Part shown: positions 33,210-42,613 of the stretch, piece by piece | Layout: each line of letters starts with the position of its first letter | How positions within the stretch are numbered: position 1 is the stretch's first letter | Assembly: GCF_000341345.1 (NCBI RefSeq) | Contig: NC_020302.1 | Location: 352,075 to 416,074 of the forward strand | Source of the DNA: Corynebacterium halotolerans YIM 70093 = DSM 44683 | Lineage (GTDB): Bacteria > Actinomycetota > Actinomycetes > Mycobacteriales > Mycobacteriaceae | DNA: 64,000 bases | Direction: 5' to 3' | Program-made: the position numbers and the translations under genes | The notes under the pieces: model-generated | What the model was told of the DNA's origin: nothing | Database searches by the model: none | Seen by the model: the letters and a program-made list of their open reading frames with translations, nothing else

Positions 33210-34736
33210 TCAGGAGCGGTCGGCCAGCGTGGGCCGGATGGGCCGGGCCAGTTGGGTCATCTCGCGGCGCCCGCGCAGCTCGACGGACTTCATCACGGTC
33301 CAGCGGGCCTGCTCGGCCTCGTTGGCGCCGCGCAGCGTGGTGGCGGAGGTCAGCACCCGCCCCGGGGTGTCCTTGGCCAGGTCGGTCAGGCGGGCGGCCT
33401 GGTTCACGGCGTCGCCGATGACGGTGTACTCGAAGCGGTCGTGGCCGCCGATGTGTCCGGCGACCACGTGCCCCGCGGCCACCCCGATGCCCGCCTGCAG
33501 CTCCATGTCCTTGAGCTCCTGGCGCAGCTCGCGGGCGGCGGTGAGTGCGTGCGACGAGGCGTCGGAAAGCGGCAGGGGGGCGCCGAAGATGGCGAGCGCG
33601 GCGTCGCCCTGGAACTTGTTGATGATGCCCTTGTTGCGGTGGACGACCGCGACGACCCGGTCGAAGAACTTGTTGAGCTCCTCGACGACCTCCTCCGGGG
33701 TGTGGTTGACGGCGAAGGTGGTCGAACCGATGACGTCGATGAACAGGACGGCGACCTTGCGGTCCTCGCCACCCAGGGTGGGGCGTTCCTCGAGCGCGCG
33801 CTGGGCGACCTCGGTGCCGACGTAGCGGCCGAAGATGTCGCGCACCCGTTGGCGCTCCTTCAGGCCGCGCATCATCTCGTTGAAGCCGGCCTGCAGCACG
33901 CCGATCTCGGAGCCGTCGTAGATGTCGACCTCGGCGTCGGTGTCGCCGCGGCGCACCCGGTTGATGGCCTCCTGCAGCTCCAGGATGGGATCGACGACGC
34001 TCATGATCGACAGGGTCGTGCCGATGAAGCCCGTGATCAGCGCCGTGACCGACAGGGCGACGACCGCCGGCATCAGGTCGCGGGCGTCGTCGGTGAAGAA
34101 GCCGTTGCGCTGGCCGAGCATGAGCAGCAGGATGCCGGCCACCGGCACGGCCGTCGTCATCGTCCAGGTCATGCGCAGACGCTGCTTGATGGGCGGCTCC
34201 AGGGTCGAGTCCTCGAAGCGGCGGGCGAGGGCCTCCGCGGCGACGGGGCGCACGAGACGTTCGGCCTGCAGGTAGGTCAGCAGCACGACGACCATGCCGG
34301 CCAGCGAGGTGCCGATCGCGATGACGAGCGCGACCCGCCAGCTGTCGGGGGCGACGAGGACCACGGCGATGGCGATGCCGATGAGCCACACCACCGCGCA
34401 CACGAAGGCCTGGTAGCCGGGGATGCGCATGACCAGGTTGCGGACCATGTTCGGGTCGTGTTCGTCGGGACTTCGCTGCCAGTCGAGGACGGGCCGGAAG
34501 AGGAAGAACGTGACCACGATGCCGATGACCACCGCGAAGACCAGATACCCCACCCCGATCACGGTCAGGTGGGGGATGTCCGTGGAGAAGGCGCTGAGCT
34601 CCGGCAGCGGGATCAGCAGCCGGATGAAGGTCATGATCGCCAACGCCCCGATGACGTTGGAACCGAGCACGAGCGCGGCATACAGGGGCCAGGATGTTCC
34701 CCACAGCCATTTCAGCGCACGCAGCAGTCGACTCAT
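33210..34736 (-). CDS. cyaB: Membrane adenylate cyclase (class III, HAMP-linked)
   Basis: 508 residues: six membrane helices in the first 270, a HAMP domain (about 255-310), then a class III cyclase domain with FIDVIGST (metal Asp), FQGDAALAIFGAP (second metal Asp) and YTVIGDAVNQAARL (transition-state Asn). Makes cAMP at the inner face of the membrane; in C. glutamicum CyaB is the main cyclase and cAMP activates GlxR. Head-to-head with holB, as in C. glutamicum and M. tuberculosis (Rv3645). Confidence 0.95.
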   Translation of the reverse strand: MSRLLRALKWLWGTSWPLYAALVLGSNVIGALAIMTFIRLLIPLPELSAFSTDIPHLTVIGVGYLVFAVVIGIVVTFFLFRPVLDWQRSPDEHDPNMVRNLVMRIPGYQAFVCAVVWLIGIAIAVVLVAPDSWRVALVIAIGTSLAGMVVVLLTYLQAERLVRPVAAEALARRFEDSTLEPPIKQRLRMTWTMTTAVPVAGILLLMLGQRNGFFTDDARDLMPAVVALSVTALITGFIGTTLSIMSVVDPILELQEAINRVRRGDTDAEVDIYDGSEIGVLQAGFNEMMRGLKERQRVRDIFGRYVGTEVAQRALEERPTLGGEDRKVAVLFIDVIGSTTFAVNHTPEEVVEELNKFFDRVVAVVHRNKGIINKFQGDAALAIFGAPLPLSDASSHALTAARELRQELKDMELQAGIGVAAGHVVAGHIGGHDRFEYTVIGDAVNQAARLTDLAKDTPGRVLTSATTLRGANEAEQARWTVMKSVELRGRREMTQLARPIRPTLADRS

Positions 34737-34808
34737 GGTTCACCACTTTATCCGTTCCCCGGGGTCCGGCGTGGGCGACGGGTGGGCGCGGGGAATAGGC
34801 TGGTCCGG

Positions 34809-36032
34809 GTGAACACTCCTGCGCTCACCGTGGCCGACCGCCTCGCCGACACCCCGGCCGTCCGCGACACCGTGCTGGCCGCCGCCGCAGCGGCCCGGGC
34901 GAAGGTCCGGGGCGAAGCGGCGGAACTGGGCCTGGCCATGTCGCATTCCTGGGTCCTGACGGGCCCGCCCGGCTCCGGACGCTCCATCGTGGCCACCGCC
35001 TTCGCCGCCGCCCTGCAGTGCGAGGACCCCGAGGTACTGGGTTGTGGCCGCTGCGGATCCTGCCGCGACGTCTTCGCCGACGCCCACACCGACGTCCTCC
35101 ACGTGGTGCCGACGGAACTGTCCATCAGCATCGATTCCATGCGCGAGGTGCGCGGCGAGGCGGCGAAGCTGCCGACGATCTCGCCGTGGCGCGTGGTCAT
35201 CATCGAGGACGCCGACCGGCTCACCGATGCCGCCGCCGACGCGATGCTCAAGACCGTCGAGGAGCCGCCGGAGCACACGGTGATCCTGATGTGCGCGCCG
35301 TCGACCGACCCGGAGGACTTTTCGCCGACGCTGCGCTCGCGCTGCCGCCACCTCTACATCCCGTCTCCCTCGGTCGATGAGATCGTGCGCATCCTCGCCA
35401 CCGAGGTCGGAGCCTCGCCTGACGACGCCCGCCTGGCCGCCGTCGCCTCGCTGCGTCACGTCGGACGCGCGCGCCGACTGGTCACCGACCCCGCCAACCA
35501 GAAGCGCCGCGCCGCGATCCTCAACCTCGCCGAGCTGGTCTTCCACCGAGACGAGGCGTTCAAGGCCACCCAGGCGTTCGTGAAGAAGGCGGACAAGGAC
35601 ATCAAGGACGTGCTCGAGGATGAGAACGCCGAGGAGCTCGCCGAGCTGGAACGCGCGCTGGGCAAGGGCGGCCGTGGAAAAGGCACCCAGAAGGCCATGG
35701 ACGGCAGCGCCGGCGTGATCAAGCAGTTGAAGGAGAAGCAGAAGAAGCGCACGACCCGGCAGATCCGGGATTCCCTGGACCTCGCGCTGGTGGACCTGTC
35801 CGGCCTGTACCGCGACGCCCTGATGCTCTCCGTGGGGGCCCAGGTGCAGCTGACCCACCCCGACTTCGAGGGTCTCGCCCGGGACCTGGCCGGCAAGGTC
35901 AGCGAAACGGGGTTGGTGGCCTGTCTCGACGCGGTCGCGGCCTGCCGCGAGCACATCAGTCAGAACGTCACCCCGGTCATCGCCTTCGACGGTATGGTCG
36001 GCCGCATCCGCAAGGCCTGCGGCGTGTCCTGA
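34809..36032 (+). CDS. holB: DNA polymerase III delta' subunit
   Basis: 407-residue clamp-loader AAA+ protein. P-loop position GPPGSGRS lacks the lysine, as expected for delta', which does not bind ATP; zinc knuckle CGRCGSC plus a preceding Cys; SRC-like motif TLRSRCRH. GTG start 34809, exactly 7 nt after TAGGCT (34796-34801), so leaderless. The long open frame upstream of this GTG is only the antisense of cyaB. Confidence 0.94.
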   Translation: MNTPALTVADRLADTPAVRDTVLAAAAAARAKVRGEAAELGLAMSHSWVLTGPPGSGRSIVATAFAAALQCEDPEVLGCGRCGSCRDVFADAHTDVLHVVPTELSISIDSMREVRGEAAKLPTISPWRVVIIEDADRLTDAAADAMLKTVEEPPEHTVILMCAPSTDPEDFSPTLRSRCRHLYIPSPSVDEIVRILATEVGASPDDARLAAVASLRHVGRARRLVTDPANQKRRAAILNLAELVFHRDEAFKATQAFVKKADKDIKDVLEDENAEELAELERALGKGGRGKGTQKAMDGSAGVIKQLKEKQKKRTTRQIRDSLDLALVDLSGLYRDALMLSVGAQVQLTHPDFEGLARDLAGKVSETGLVACLDAVAACREHISQNVTPVIAFDGMVGRIRKACGVS

Positions 36033-36104
36033 CCTACATTATGACCTGCGGTTTTTCTGCTTTTGGCCCCGTGCGGTAAGCTGTTTAACTGGTGTAATCA
36101 CCAC

Positions 36105-36180
36105 GCCGCCTTAGCTCAGTCGGTAGAGCGTCTCACTCGTAATGAGAAGGTCGCGAGTTCGATTCTCGCAGGCGGCTCCA
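36105..36180 (+). tRNA. tRNA-Thr (anticodon CGT)
   Basis: Complete cloverleaf: acceptor GCCGCCT / AGGCGGC, D arm GCTC/GAGC, anticodon stem TCTCA/TGAGA with loop CTCGTAA (anticodon CGT reading ACG), T arm GCGAG-TTCGATT-CTCGC, discriminator T and encoded CCA. 76 nt. Confidence 0.97.
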
Positions 36181-36183
36181 CTG

Positions 36184-36221
36184 AAACCCCGGCTCACGAA
36201 GTTGTGAGCCGGGGTTTCTGG
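36184..36221 (+). terminator. tRNA-Thr terminator
   Basis: Perfect 14-bp stem AAACCCCGGCTCAC / GTGAGCCGGGGTTT with loop GAAGTT, followed by CTGGTTTCTC. Starts 3 nt after the CCA end. Confidence 0.85.
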
Positions 36222-36257
36222 TTTCTCTGTGGTCGGCGCGCGGTGGCGCCGTGTTCT

Positions 36258-36669
36258 CTTCTCCACACGCTCCGGGCCGAAAAGCGGTGCGTCGCCTGTG
36301 GCTGTGTGGAGCAGGGGGCACCGTGGCGAGGGGCAGTGTCCTCAAGTCGGTGGAAAACCGGCAGCTGGGCGGAACCGCACTCTTCTCCACACGCTCCGGG
36401 CCGAAAACTGATGCGCCGACGGAATCCGTGTGGAGAAAAGGACACCGTGGCCGTCCACGACGCCCCGCAGCGGGGAGCCGGTCAGCGGCCGACCCGGCCC
36501 GCGCTCTTCTCCACACGCGCAGAGGCTGAATCAGTCACGCGAGCCGCATCCGTGTGGAGAAACAGACGTCCGTGCCATCCGCGCGAGCCCGAGAACCGGT
36601 CGCCCGACGCTCTTCTCCACACGCTCCGGGGCGAAATCGGCCACGCCAGCTGGTCATGTGTGGAGAAAC
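36258..36669. repeat. Repeat array B: four palindromic units, period 124/124/106 bp
   Basis: Left arms CTTCTCCACAC start at 36258, 36382, 36506 and 36612; right arms GTGTGGAG(AAA) start at 36304, 36428, 36552 and 36658: exactly 46 bp in every unit. The left half continues GCTCCGGGCCGAAA in three units; the right side continues GGACACCGTGG-like in two. The inter-unit spacers (about 50-70 bp) differ. It fills the 530-bp gap between tRNA-Thr and the acyl-CoA synthetase gene; no ORF here is convincing. Confidence 0.9.
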
Positions 36670-36710
36670 GCGCACCCCACCCCCGCCCGAGCCAGATCAG
36701 TCCGAAACCC

Positions 36711-38351
36711 CTACTTCTTCAGCAGCCTGGGCACGACCTTGCCGGTGGCGTTGCGGGGCAGTTCGTCGATGAAGTGCACGTCGCGGGGGATGGAGTGGTC
36801 GGCGAGGTTGTCGCGGACCCAGTCACGGATCGAGTCCTCGGTCAGTGCTGCGCCCTCGGCGTCGTCGGCCCGCACGATCCATACTGCGATGCGCTGGAAA
36901 GTCTCGGGGTCGTCGACGCCGGTGGCGAAGGCGTCGGCCACGCCGGGCATGGCGTCGAGGACCTCGTCCACGGAGCGGGGGTAGACGTTCTCGCCGCCGA
37001 CGATGATCATGTCGTCGATGCGCCCCAGGACGCGCAGCTGCCCATGCTCGTCCAGGTAGCCGAGGTCGCCGATCTGGACCAGGCCGTCAGCCCGGTGGAT
37101 CGGGATGCCCGGGTTGGTGTAGCCGGTCAGGGTGGTGGAGTTGCGCAGGTAGATCCGGCCCGACGTCCCCACCGGGACCTCGTTGCCGTCGTCGTCGAGG
37201 ATCTTCAGTTCCGTGCCCACGGCGATCTCCCCGGAGACCGTGGGGTCCTCGGCGAGCTCTTCCATGGACGCCACCGACGCCAGGGTGACCTCGGTGCTGC
37301 CGTAGACGTTGCACAGGATCGGGCCGAACCGGTTGATGGTCCCCTTCACCAGCGCGGGGGTCAGCGCGTGTCCGGAGGAGACGATGAACTTCAGGGACGA
37401 GGTGTCGTAGGACCCGCCGCCGGGGATCTCCAGCAGCTGCTTGAGGAAGACCGGGGAGGTGAACATCGCCTCGAGCCGGTGGGTGGCGATGTCGTCGAGC
37501 ACCTGCTCCGGGTTGAAGTGGCGGTGGGTGACGATCGTGGCGCGGGTGGCCAGGGCGATGTTGAGCATGCCCCAGCCCCAGGTGTGGAAGATCGAGGCGT
37601 GCAGCTGGATGGGCATGTCACAGTGCCACGGGATCTTCCGGAGGATGCCGGCCAGCACCAGCGGCAGCTTCGGCTCCGGGCGGACCACGCCCTTGGGCAC
37701 GCCCGAGGTGCCCGAGGACATGAGCACGATCGGACCGTGCTTCGGGAACGCGGGCAGATCGGTCTCGGCGGTCTCCCAGGGCCGGTCCACGATGTCGTTG
37801 AGCACCGGCAGATCCTCGTGATCACGGGAGGCGTGCCCCACGATGACGTGGAGGTTGTCGCGGTCCTCGAGGCGGTCGAGGAACTCGTCGTCGATGATGA
37901 GGACGTTGATGTCGTTCTCCTCGATGATCCCGGCGAGCTGTTCCGGGGAGGAGCCGACGTTGAGCAGGAAGATCGTGGCGCCGGCGTAGCCCTTGGCCGC
38001 CAGCGGGTAGATGATGCCCCGGCCGTTGCGGGCCATCACGCCCAGGCGGAGCTCGTCGAGCCCGAGGGAGACCAGGTGGCGGGCCAGGGTCCGGGAGTTC
38101 TCACGCAGCTGGCGGTAGGTCAGCTGGCCGTCGTCGTCGATCAGGGCGACGCGGTGCGGTGTCATCAGGTGGCCCTGCTCCACCTCGCGGGCGGTGGTGA
38201 ACCAGTAGCGGGCGAGGACGGGGGGCAGCCCCGCCACCGCGGAGGGTCCACCGTCGCCACTGACGATTCCGGACCGGAAGAGTGCGGGGACGAACTGCCC
38301 GAGCGCACGGGCGGTGACGGCGGCACTCTTCAGCCTGGTTGAGATGGTCAA
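36711..38351 (-). CDS. Acyl-CoA synthetase (FadD-like, AMP-forming)
   Basis: 546 residues. ANL superfamily motifs: P-loop VLMSSGTSGVPKG, A5-like YGSTE, GDLGYLDEHG, GRIDDMIIVGGENVYP hinge and C-terminal catalytic Lys in NATGKVVPRLL. Activates fatty acids to acyl-CoA through acyl-AMP. TTG start 38351 is chosen because AAGGAG lies 8 nt upstream; the longer frame from 38435 has no ribosome site. Located next to a lipase and envelope lipid genes. Confidence 0.9.
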   Translation of the reverse strand: MTISTRLKSAAVTARALGQFVPALFRSGIVSGDGGPSAVAGLPPVLARYWFTTAREVEQGHLMTPHRVALIDDDGQLTYRQLRENSRTLARHLVSLGLDELRLGVMARNGRGIIYPLAAKGYAGATIFLLNVGSSPEQLAGIIEENDINVLIIDDEFLDRLEDRDNLHVIVGHASRDHEDLPVLNDIVDRPWETAETDLPAFPKHGPIVLMSSGTSGVPKGVVRPEPKLPLVLAGILRKIPWHCDMPIQLHASIFHTWGWGMLNIALATRATIVTHRHFNPEQVLDDIATHRLEAMFTSPVFLKQLLEIPGGGSYDTSSLKFIVSSGHALTPALVKGTINRFGPILCNVYGSTEVTLASVASMEELAEDPTVSGEIAVGTELKILDDDGNEVPVGTSGRIYLRNSTTLTGYTNPGIPIHRADGLVQIGDLGYLDEHGQLRVLGRIDDMIIVGGENVYPRSVDEVLDAMPGVADAFATGVDDPETFQRIAVWIVRADDAEGAALTEDSIRDWVRDNLADHSIPRDVHFIDELPRNATGKVVPRLLKK

Positions 38352-38707
38352 GTGGGCTCTCCTTCGGCGTGGCAGGGGCGCGCCGGGCGAACGAACCGAC
38401 GGCCCCTCGGTTTTCTGTCGTACGGTTTCGCACACGTTACTGTAGTTTCAGCCGCCAAACGTTTTCCACCCCTCTGGTGAGGTACTTCCGGCGGAAACGG
38501 TCCTCTGTTTCGGGGAGATCGGGAATGTAACTGTTTTGGCTTACCTGACGATATTCCGAAGTGACATTCCCGCCTGTCTGCGCCAGACTGATTAAATCAC
38601 CCTGATCACTCCCGCACCATCTGTACCATCAGCCCCAGGGTCTCATCTGTCGATGGCCACCGCGTCCGGCAGGGAGCGTCAGAGAACCGTCCATTGAAGG
38701 AGAAGAC
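38352..38707. promoter_or_regulatory. Divergent promoter region with a spaced inverted repeat
   Basis: 356 bp between the divergent acyl-CoA synthetase and lipase genes. GGGAATGT (38521-38528) and ACATTCCC (38564-38571) form a perfect 8-bp inverted repeat with 35 bp between, a possible two-site operator; TTCCGGCGGAA near 38487 is a second small palindrome. No gene seen. Confidence 0.4.
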
Positions 38708-39565
38708 ATGCTGTTGCACGGTGTCGGCCGCCGACTGGCCACGCTACTGGCGGGAATCCTGCTCGTCGTCACGGGGATGGTCGCGGCGTCCGCGCCCGCG
38801 GACGCCCAGGAACGCAACCTGGTGATCTTCGGCGACTCGATCATCGCCGACACCCCGTCCCTGGAGTACCTGGCCGAGCGCTTCGGTTCGAGCACCTCCT
38901 CGGGCAGCTCCGGTTCCGCGGAGAGTTCGGTGGGGAACTGCGCGACCTCCCCGGACAACTTCGGTGCCCGCGCGGCCCGCAAGCTGAACCTGGCCGCCTG
39001 GGACTACTCCTGCCCGGGCACCACGTCAATCTCGCCGGGCACGCAGTTCTCCGCCCAGGTCGACCGCGCCCTGGCCACCGGCGGCCTGACCCCGGCCACC
39101 CAGCGCGTCGTCGTGACCACCGGCTTCAACGACACCTACAACAACGACAGTCTCCCGGTCGGCGAGGTCCGCTCCCGTTTCGTCGACGCGATGGCCCCGC
39201 AGATCGAGCGCATCAAGGCCGCCGCCCCGAACGCCCGGATCCAGATCGTCGGCTACGCCACCATCACCGACGGTGACTTCGTCTGCCTGGCGCACATCGG
39301 CGCCAACATCCACGACCGCACCTTCTTCCCGCGGGTCGGTTACTGGGAGCGGCTGGCCCAGGACATGCAGCACGACCTCGCGCACGCCACCGGCACCGAG
39401 TTCGTCGACCTGAAGCCATCCACCGCCGACAACGGCATGTGCGCCCCCGACGACCGCCGCATGTGGGCGGGCCTCATCGACTTCCACGGCGGCCCGGGCA
39501 ACATGCCCATCCACATCAACGCCCGCGGCCACGAGCACGTCGCGAACGTCATCGCCGCCAGCTGA
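38708..39565 (+). CDS. Secreted SGNH-family lipase/esterase
   Basis: 285 residues with a Sec signal peptide (Arg-Arg start, hydrophobic core about 11-27, cleavage near ADAQ34). Block I FGDS with Ser44, Asn of block III (TTGFNDTYNN), C-terminal His in HINARGHEH. Four or more Cys suggest disulfides. Hydrolyses esters, perhaps envelope lipids. GAAGGAGAAG before ATG 38708. Confidence 0.9.
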   Translation: MLLHGVGRRLATLLAGILLVVTGMVAASAPADAQERNLVIFGDSIIADTPSLEYLAERFGSSTSSGSSGSAESSVGNCATSPDNFGARAARKLNLAAWDYSCPGTTSISPGTQFSAQVDRALATGGLTPATQRVVVTTGFNDTYNNDSLPVGEVRSRFVDAMAPQIERIKAAAPNARIQIVGYATITDGDFVCLAHIGANIHDRTFFPRVGYWERLAQDMQHDLAHATGTEFVDLKPSTADNGMCAPDDRRMWAGLIDFHGGPGNMPIHINARGHEHVANVIAAS

Positions 39566-39620
39566 CCCTCCGGTCCGCGCGTAGGGTGGCGGGCAACCGT
39601 GCCGCGCGTCCGGGGCGGGG

Positions 39621-39653
39621 CGCGGCGTCGACAAGCGCTTGCCGACGCCCGCG
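39621..39653. repeat. GGCGTCGACA-type palindromic hairpin
   Basis: CGCGGCGTCGACAAGC followed directly by GCTTGCCGACGCCCGCG, a near-perfect inverted repeat without loop between the lipase and GH3 genes. Related hairpins lie at about 12161-12195 and 59363-59400. Confidence 0.6.
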
Positions 39654-39706
39654 TCGCGCCGTCGGGACGTGCCCGCGGCACGCCACGCCGACGGACAGGG
39701 GCCGAC

Positions 39707-41722
39707 ATGAGCACACAGCCGAAGCTGGGCAGCCGCACCGGAAGAATCCTCCACCTCGACGGACTCGAGTTCCGTGACCTCGACGGCGACGGTCAGCTCG
39801 CCCCCTACGAGGACTGGCGCGTCCCCGCGGCGGAGCGGGCCGCCGACCTGGTCGCCCGCCTGACCGTGCCCGAGAAGGCCGGGCTGATGGTCATCGGCTC
39901 CCACCACCCGGGCTACTCGGAGTTCCTGCCCGAGCCGGAGCCGGGGGAGATCCTCAACCGCCACGACGTGTGGCGCGACCGTAACCCCATCACCGGCCAG
40001 GCCTACCCCGAACCGGTGCTGGTGACCTCCTCGACGGACAACGCGGTCAACGCCCGCCACCAGCGCTACCTCATCGTCCGCGACAACCTCGCCCCGCGTG
40101 ACCTGGCCACCTGGACCAACGCCGTCCAGGAGGTCGCGGAGCGCTCCCGGTTGGGTATCCCGGCCGTCTTCGCCTCCAACCCCCGCAACCACGTCGCGCT
40201 CGTCGCGCAGTTCGGCGTCAACGAGTCCGCCGGCGTCTTCTCCGAGTGGCCCGGCGAGCTCGGCCTGGCCGCGCTGCGGGACCCGGAGCTGGTCGAGACC
40301 TTCGGCCGGGAGATCGCGAAGGAGTGGCGCGCCGGGGGCATCCACAAGCTCTACGGCTACATGGCCGACGTCGCCTCCGAGCCGCGCTGGTCGCGCTTCA
40401 ACGGCACCTTCGGCGAGGATCCGGAGCTGGTCTCCGACTACATCACCGCGGTGGTGCGCGGCATGCAGGGCATGGTCCTGACGGGGGAGTCCGTGGCCAC
40501 CACCATCAAGCACTTCCCGGGCGGCGGCGTGCGCCTCGACGGCCACGACCCGCACTTCGAGTGGGGCCAGACCAACGAGTACCCCACCGACGACGCGCTG
40601 GCGACCCACCACCTGCCGCCGTTCCGGGCGGCCGTCGACGCCGGCGCCAGCTCGGTCATGCCCTACTACGCCCGGCCCGTGAACAGCTCCGCGCCGCAGC
40701 TGCCCGAGCGGTACTGGCAGGGCCCGACCACCCAGTTCGAGGAGGTCGCCTTCGCCTACAACGCCACCTTCCTCGGGGAACTGCTGCGCACGGACCTCGG
40801 CCACACCGGCTACGTCAACTCCGACTCCGGCGTCATCGACGCCATGGTGTGGGGCGTGGAGGAGCTCACCAAACCCGAGCGCTTCGCCGCCGCCGTGCAG
40901 GCCGGCACCGACCTCTTCTCCGACATGGCCAGCCCCCGTGACCTGCTCGCGGCCGTCGACGAGGGGCTGCTGGCGGAATCCGCTCTGGACCGCGCCTGCC
41001 GACGCCTGCTCACCGAGATGTTCTCGCTCGGCATCTTCGAGAACCCCTACGTCGACGTCGACGACGCCGAGACGGTCATCGGTGGCGAGACCGTCTCCGA
41101 ACTGGGCGGGCGCACGCAGCGGCGCTCCGTGACCCTGCTGCGCGGCAACGCGGAACTGCTGCCCCTGGACCTGGGGTCCGCGCCGAGGATCCATGCGCTG
41201 GTCACCGGCCGCACCCGCAGCGACCAGGTGCAGAGCCGACTCGAGGCGGCGATCGCCAAGGTGTGGCCGACCGCCACGGTGGTCGAGCACCCGGAGGACG
41301 CCGACCTCGCGCTCGTATGGGCCCGGCCCGAGATCGCGCTGTTCGAGGACGACCGCGAGGGCGTGCCCCTGTCGATCGACCCGCGGGACAACGGCGTCGA
41401 CGTCGACCGCATCCAGCACATCGAGCAGACCGTGCCGACGATTCTCGCGGTCAACCTCACCAATCCGTGGCTGCTCGGCGAGATCGAACCGGCCGCCGAG
41501 GCGGTGGTGGCCACCTTCGAGATCACGCCGGAGAACCTGCTGGCCTCGCTCGCCGGGCAGGACGGCGGCCCGGCCGGCCGGTTGCCGATGACGCTGCCCG
41601 CCTCCTTCAAGGTCGTCGCGGATTCCCCCCGCGACGTGCCCGGCAAGTTCTGCGGCGACGCCTACCCCTACCTCGACCGCGAGGGCGTCTCCTACGGCCA
41701 CGGGCACGGACTGACGCTCTGA
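39707..41722 (+). CDS. Glycoside hydrolase family 3 enzyme (beta-glucosidase-like) with EF-hand loop
   Basis: 671 residues, no signal peptide. GH3 (alpha/beta)8 domain with IKHFPGGGVRLDGHDPH (substrate Lys-His) and nucleophile Asp373 in GYVNSDSGVIDA, a variant of the usual SDW; the C-terminal alpha/beta sandwich follows. Residues 24-35 (DLDGDGQLAPYE) are a textbook EF-hand calcium loop, unusual for GH3. Corresponds in position to C. glutamicum bglS. ATG 39707; a longer GTG start at 39599 is possible but adds an Arg-rich leader. Confidence 0.87.
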   Translation: MSTQPKLGSRTGRILHLDGLEFRDLDGDGQLAPYEDWRVPAAERAADLVARLTVPEKAGLMVIGSHHPGYSEFLPEPEPGEILNRHDVWRDRNPITGQAYPEPVLVTSSTDNAVNARHQRYLIVRDNLAPRDLATWTNAVQEVAERSRLGIPAVFASNPRNHVALVAQFGVNESAGVFSEWPGELGLAALRDPELVETFGREIAKEWRAGGIHKLYGYMADVASEPRWSRFNGTFGEDPELVSDYITAVVRGMQGMVLTGESVATTIKHFPGGGVRLDGHDPHFEWGQTNEYPTDDALATHHLPPFRAAVDAGASSVMPYYARPVNSSAPQLPERYWQGPTTQFEEVAFAYNATFLGELLRTDLGHTGYVNSDSGVIDAMVWGVEELTKPERFAAAVQAGTDLFSDMASPRDLLAAVDEGLLAESALDRACRRLLTEMFSLGIFENPYVDVDDAETVIGGETVSELGGRTQRRSVTLLRGNAELLPLDLGSAPRIHALVTGRTRSDQVQSRLEAAIAKVWPTATVVEHPEDADLALVWARPEIALFEDDREGVPLSIDPRDNGVDVDRIQHIEQTVPTILAVNLTNPWLLGEIEPAAEAVVATFEITPENLLASLAGQDGGPAGRLPMTLPASFKVVADSPRDVPGKFCGDAYPYLDREGVSYGHGHGLTL

Positions 41723-41747
41723 GCGGCGGCGCTCAGGTGTCAGGCGC

Positions 41748-42431
41748 TCAGGCGGTGGCGCCCTTCAGGGAGAACAGGGCCAGCTCGATGAGGTCGATAC
41801 GCGGGACCTCGGCCTCGTCCGCCCACCGGTGCGCGAGCTCCGTGTACCTGCCGTAGTCGACCTCGTCGAACCTGGCCGGGTCCGGGTGCGCCCACCCGCT
41901 GTGCCGCAGTTCGGCGGCGACGAACCTGTCGATGATCAGGCTCGGATGCCACGGTGCGCCCGCCCCCGAGAAGTACAGGAACTTCGTGAAGAAGGCCGGG
42001 CCCAGCCGGGGGATCTTCGACCGGCCCGCGTTGAGGGTGCGGAACGCGCCCACAGGGTCGTCGCCCGCCAACTCCGCGGCCCGCATCAGGTCCCCGGCTC
42101 TCCTGTCGGGCTCGGCGGCCACGGCCTCGATGATGAAGGGGAAGTCTGCCCGGACGTCCTGCCTGGTGGAATCCGCGCCCCACGCGAGCGTGTTCCACAG
42201 CAGGTCGAGGGCCCTGTCCGCGGAGTCCCGGGCCTCCTCCGCGAGGGTGAAGAGCTGGCCCCGGGAGATCCGCTCGCCGAGGAAGTCGCAGTTCAACTCG
42301 TGGGCGGCGAGCAGTTCCTTCAGCCAGGGCAGGTCCACGGCGACGGAATGCTCACGGATCGTGGACCCGTCCTTTCCTTTCAGCCAGTCGGTCACGCGGT
42401 CGGGGAGGGGGAGCGTCAGTGGGTTACTCAT
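41748..42431 (-). CDS. OGG-fold (8-oxoguanine DNA glycosylase-like) protein
   Basis: 227 residues. The segment KIPRLGPAFFTKFLYFSGAG (about 145-164) resembles the helix-hairpin-helix entry of OGG-type glycosylases, followed by PSLIIDRFVAAEL. Recent annotations place such proteins in an OGG-fold family; catalytic activity is unproven. ATG 42431. Divergent from the formaldehyde genes. Confidence 0.6.
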   Translation of the reverse strand: MSNPLTLPLPDRVTDWLKGKDGSTIREHSVAVDLPWLKELLAAHELNCDFLGERISRGQLFTLAEEARDSADRALDLLWNTLAWGADSTRQDVRADFPFIIEAVAAEPDRRAGDLMRAAELAGDDPVGAFRTLNAGRSKIPRLGPAFFTKFLYFSGAGAPWHPSLIIDRFVAAELRHSGWAHPDPARFDEVDYGRYTELAHRWADEAEVPRIDLIELALFSLKGATA

Positions 42432-42613
42432 GCCCAAAGTGTGGCAGAGATCTCATTTGCGTGCAGGGTCGTGAGAGTCGCTCCTCGGCGGGGGCGTCCG
42501 CCCTCAACCCCGTTCGGCGCTATTTCTGTCAGATGGCAGGCCAGGGTCGGCGGATTTTCGTTAGGCTCGCGGATGCCGCCAAAAACGCACCGTGAAACAT
42601 GAGGAGTATCCCC

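Noticed and set aside
33096-34808. N-terminal extension of holB
   Set aside because: The open frame upstream of GTG 34809 is the antisense of cyaB; the TAGGCT promoter lies just before the GTG.
36229-36529. Repeat-containing protein in array B (recurring FSTRSGP...VWRK translation)
   Set aside because: The same peptide pattern appears on both strands because the arms are palindromic, and unit spacing (124, 106) breaks the frame between units.
36105-36710. Integrated element at tRNA-Thr
   Set aside because: No integrase, no duplicated tRNA 3' end and no foreign genes downstream.
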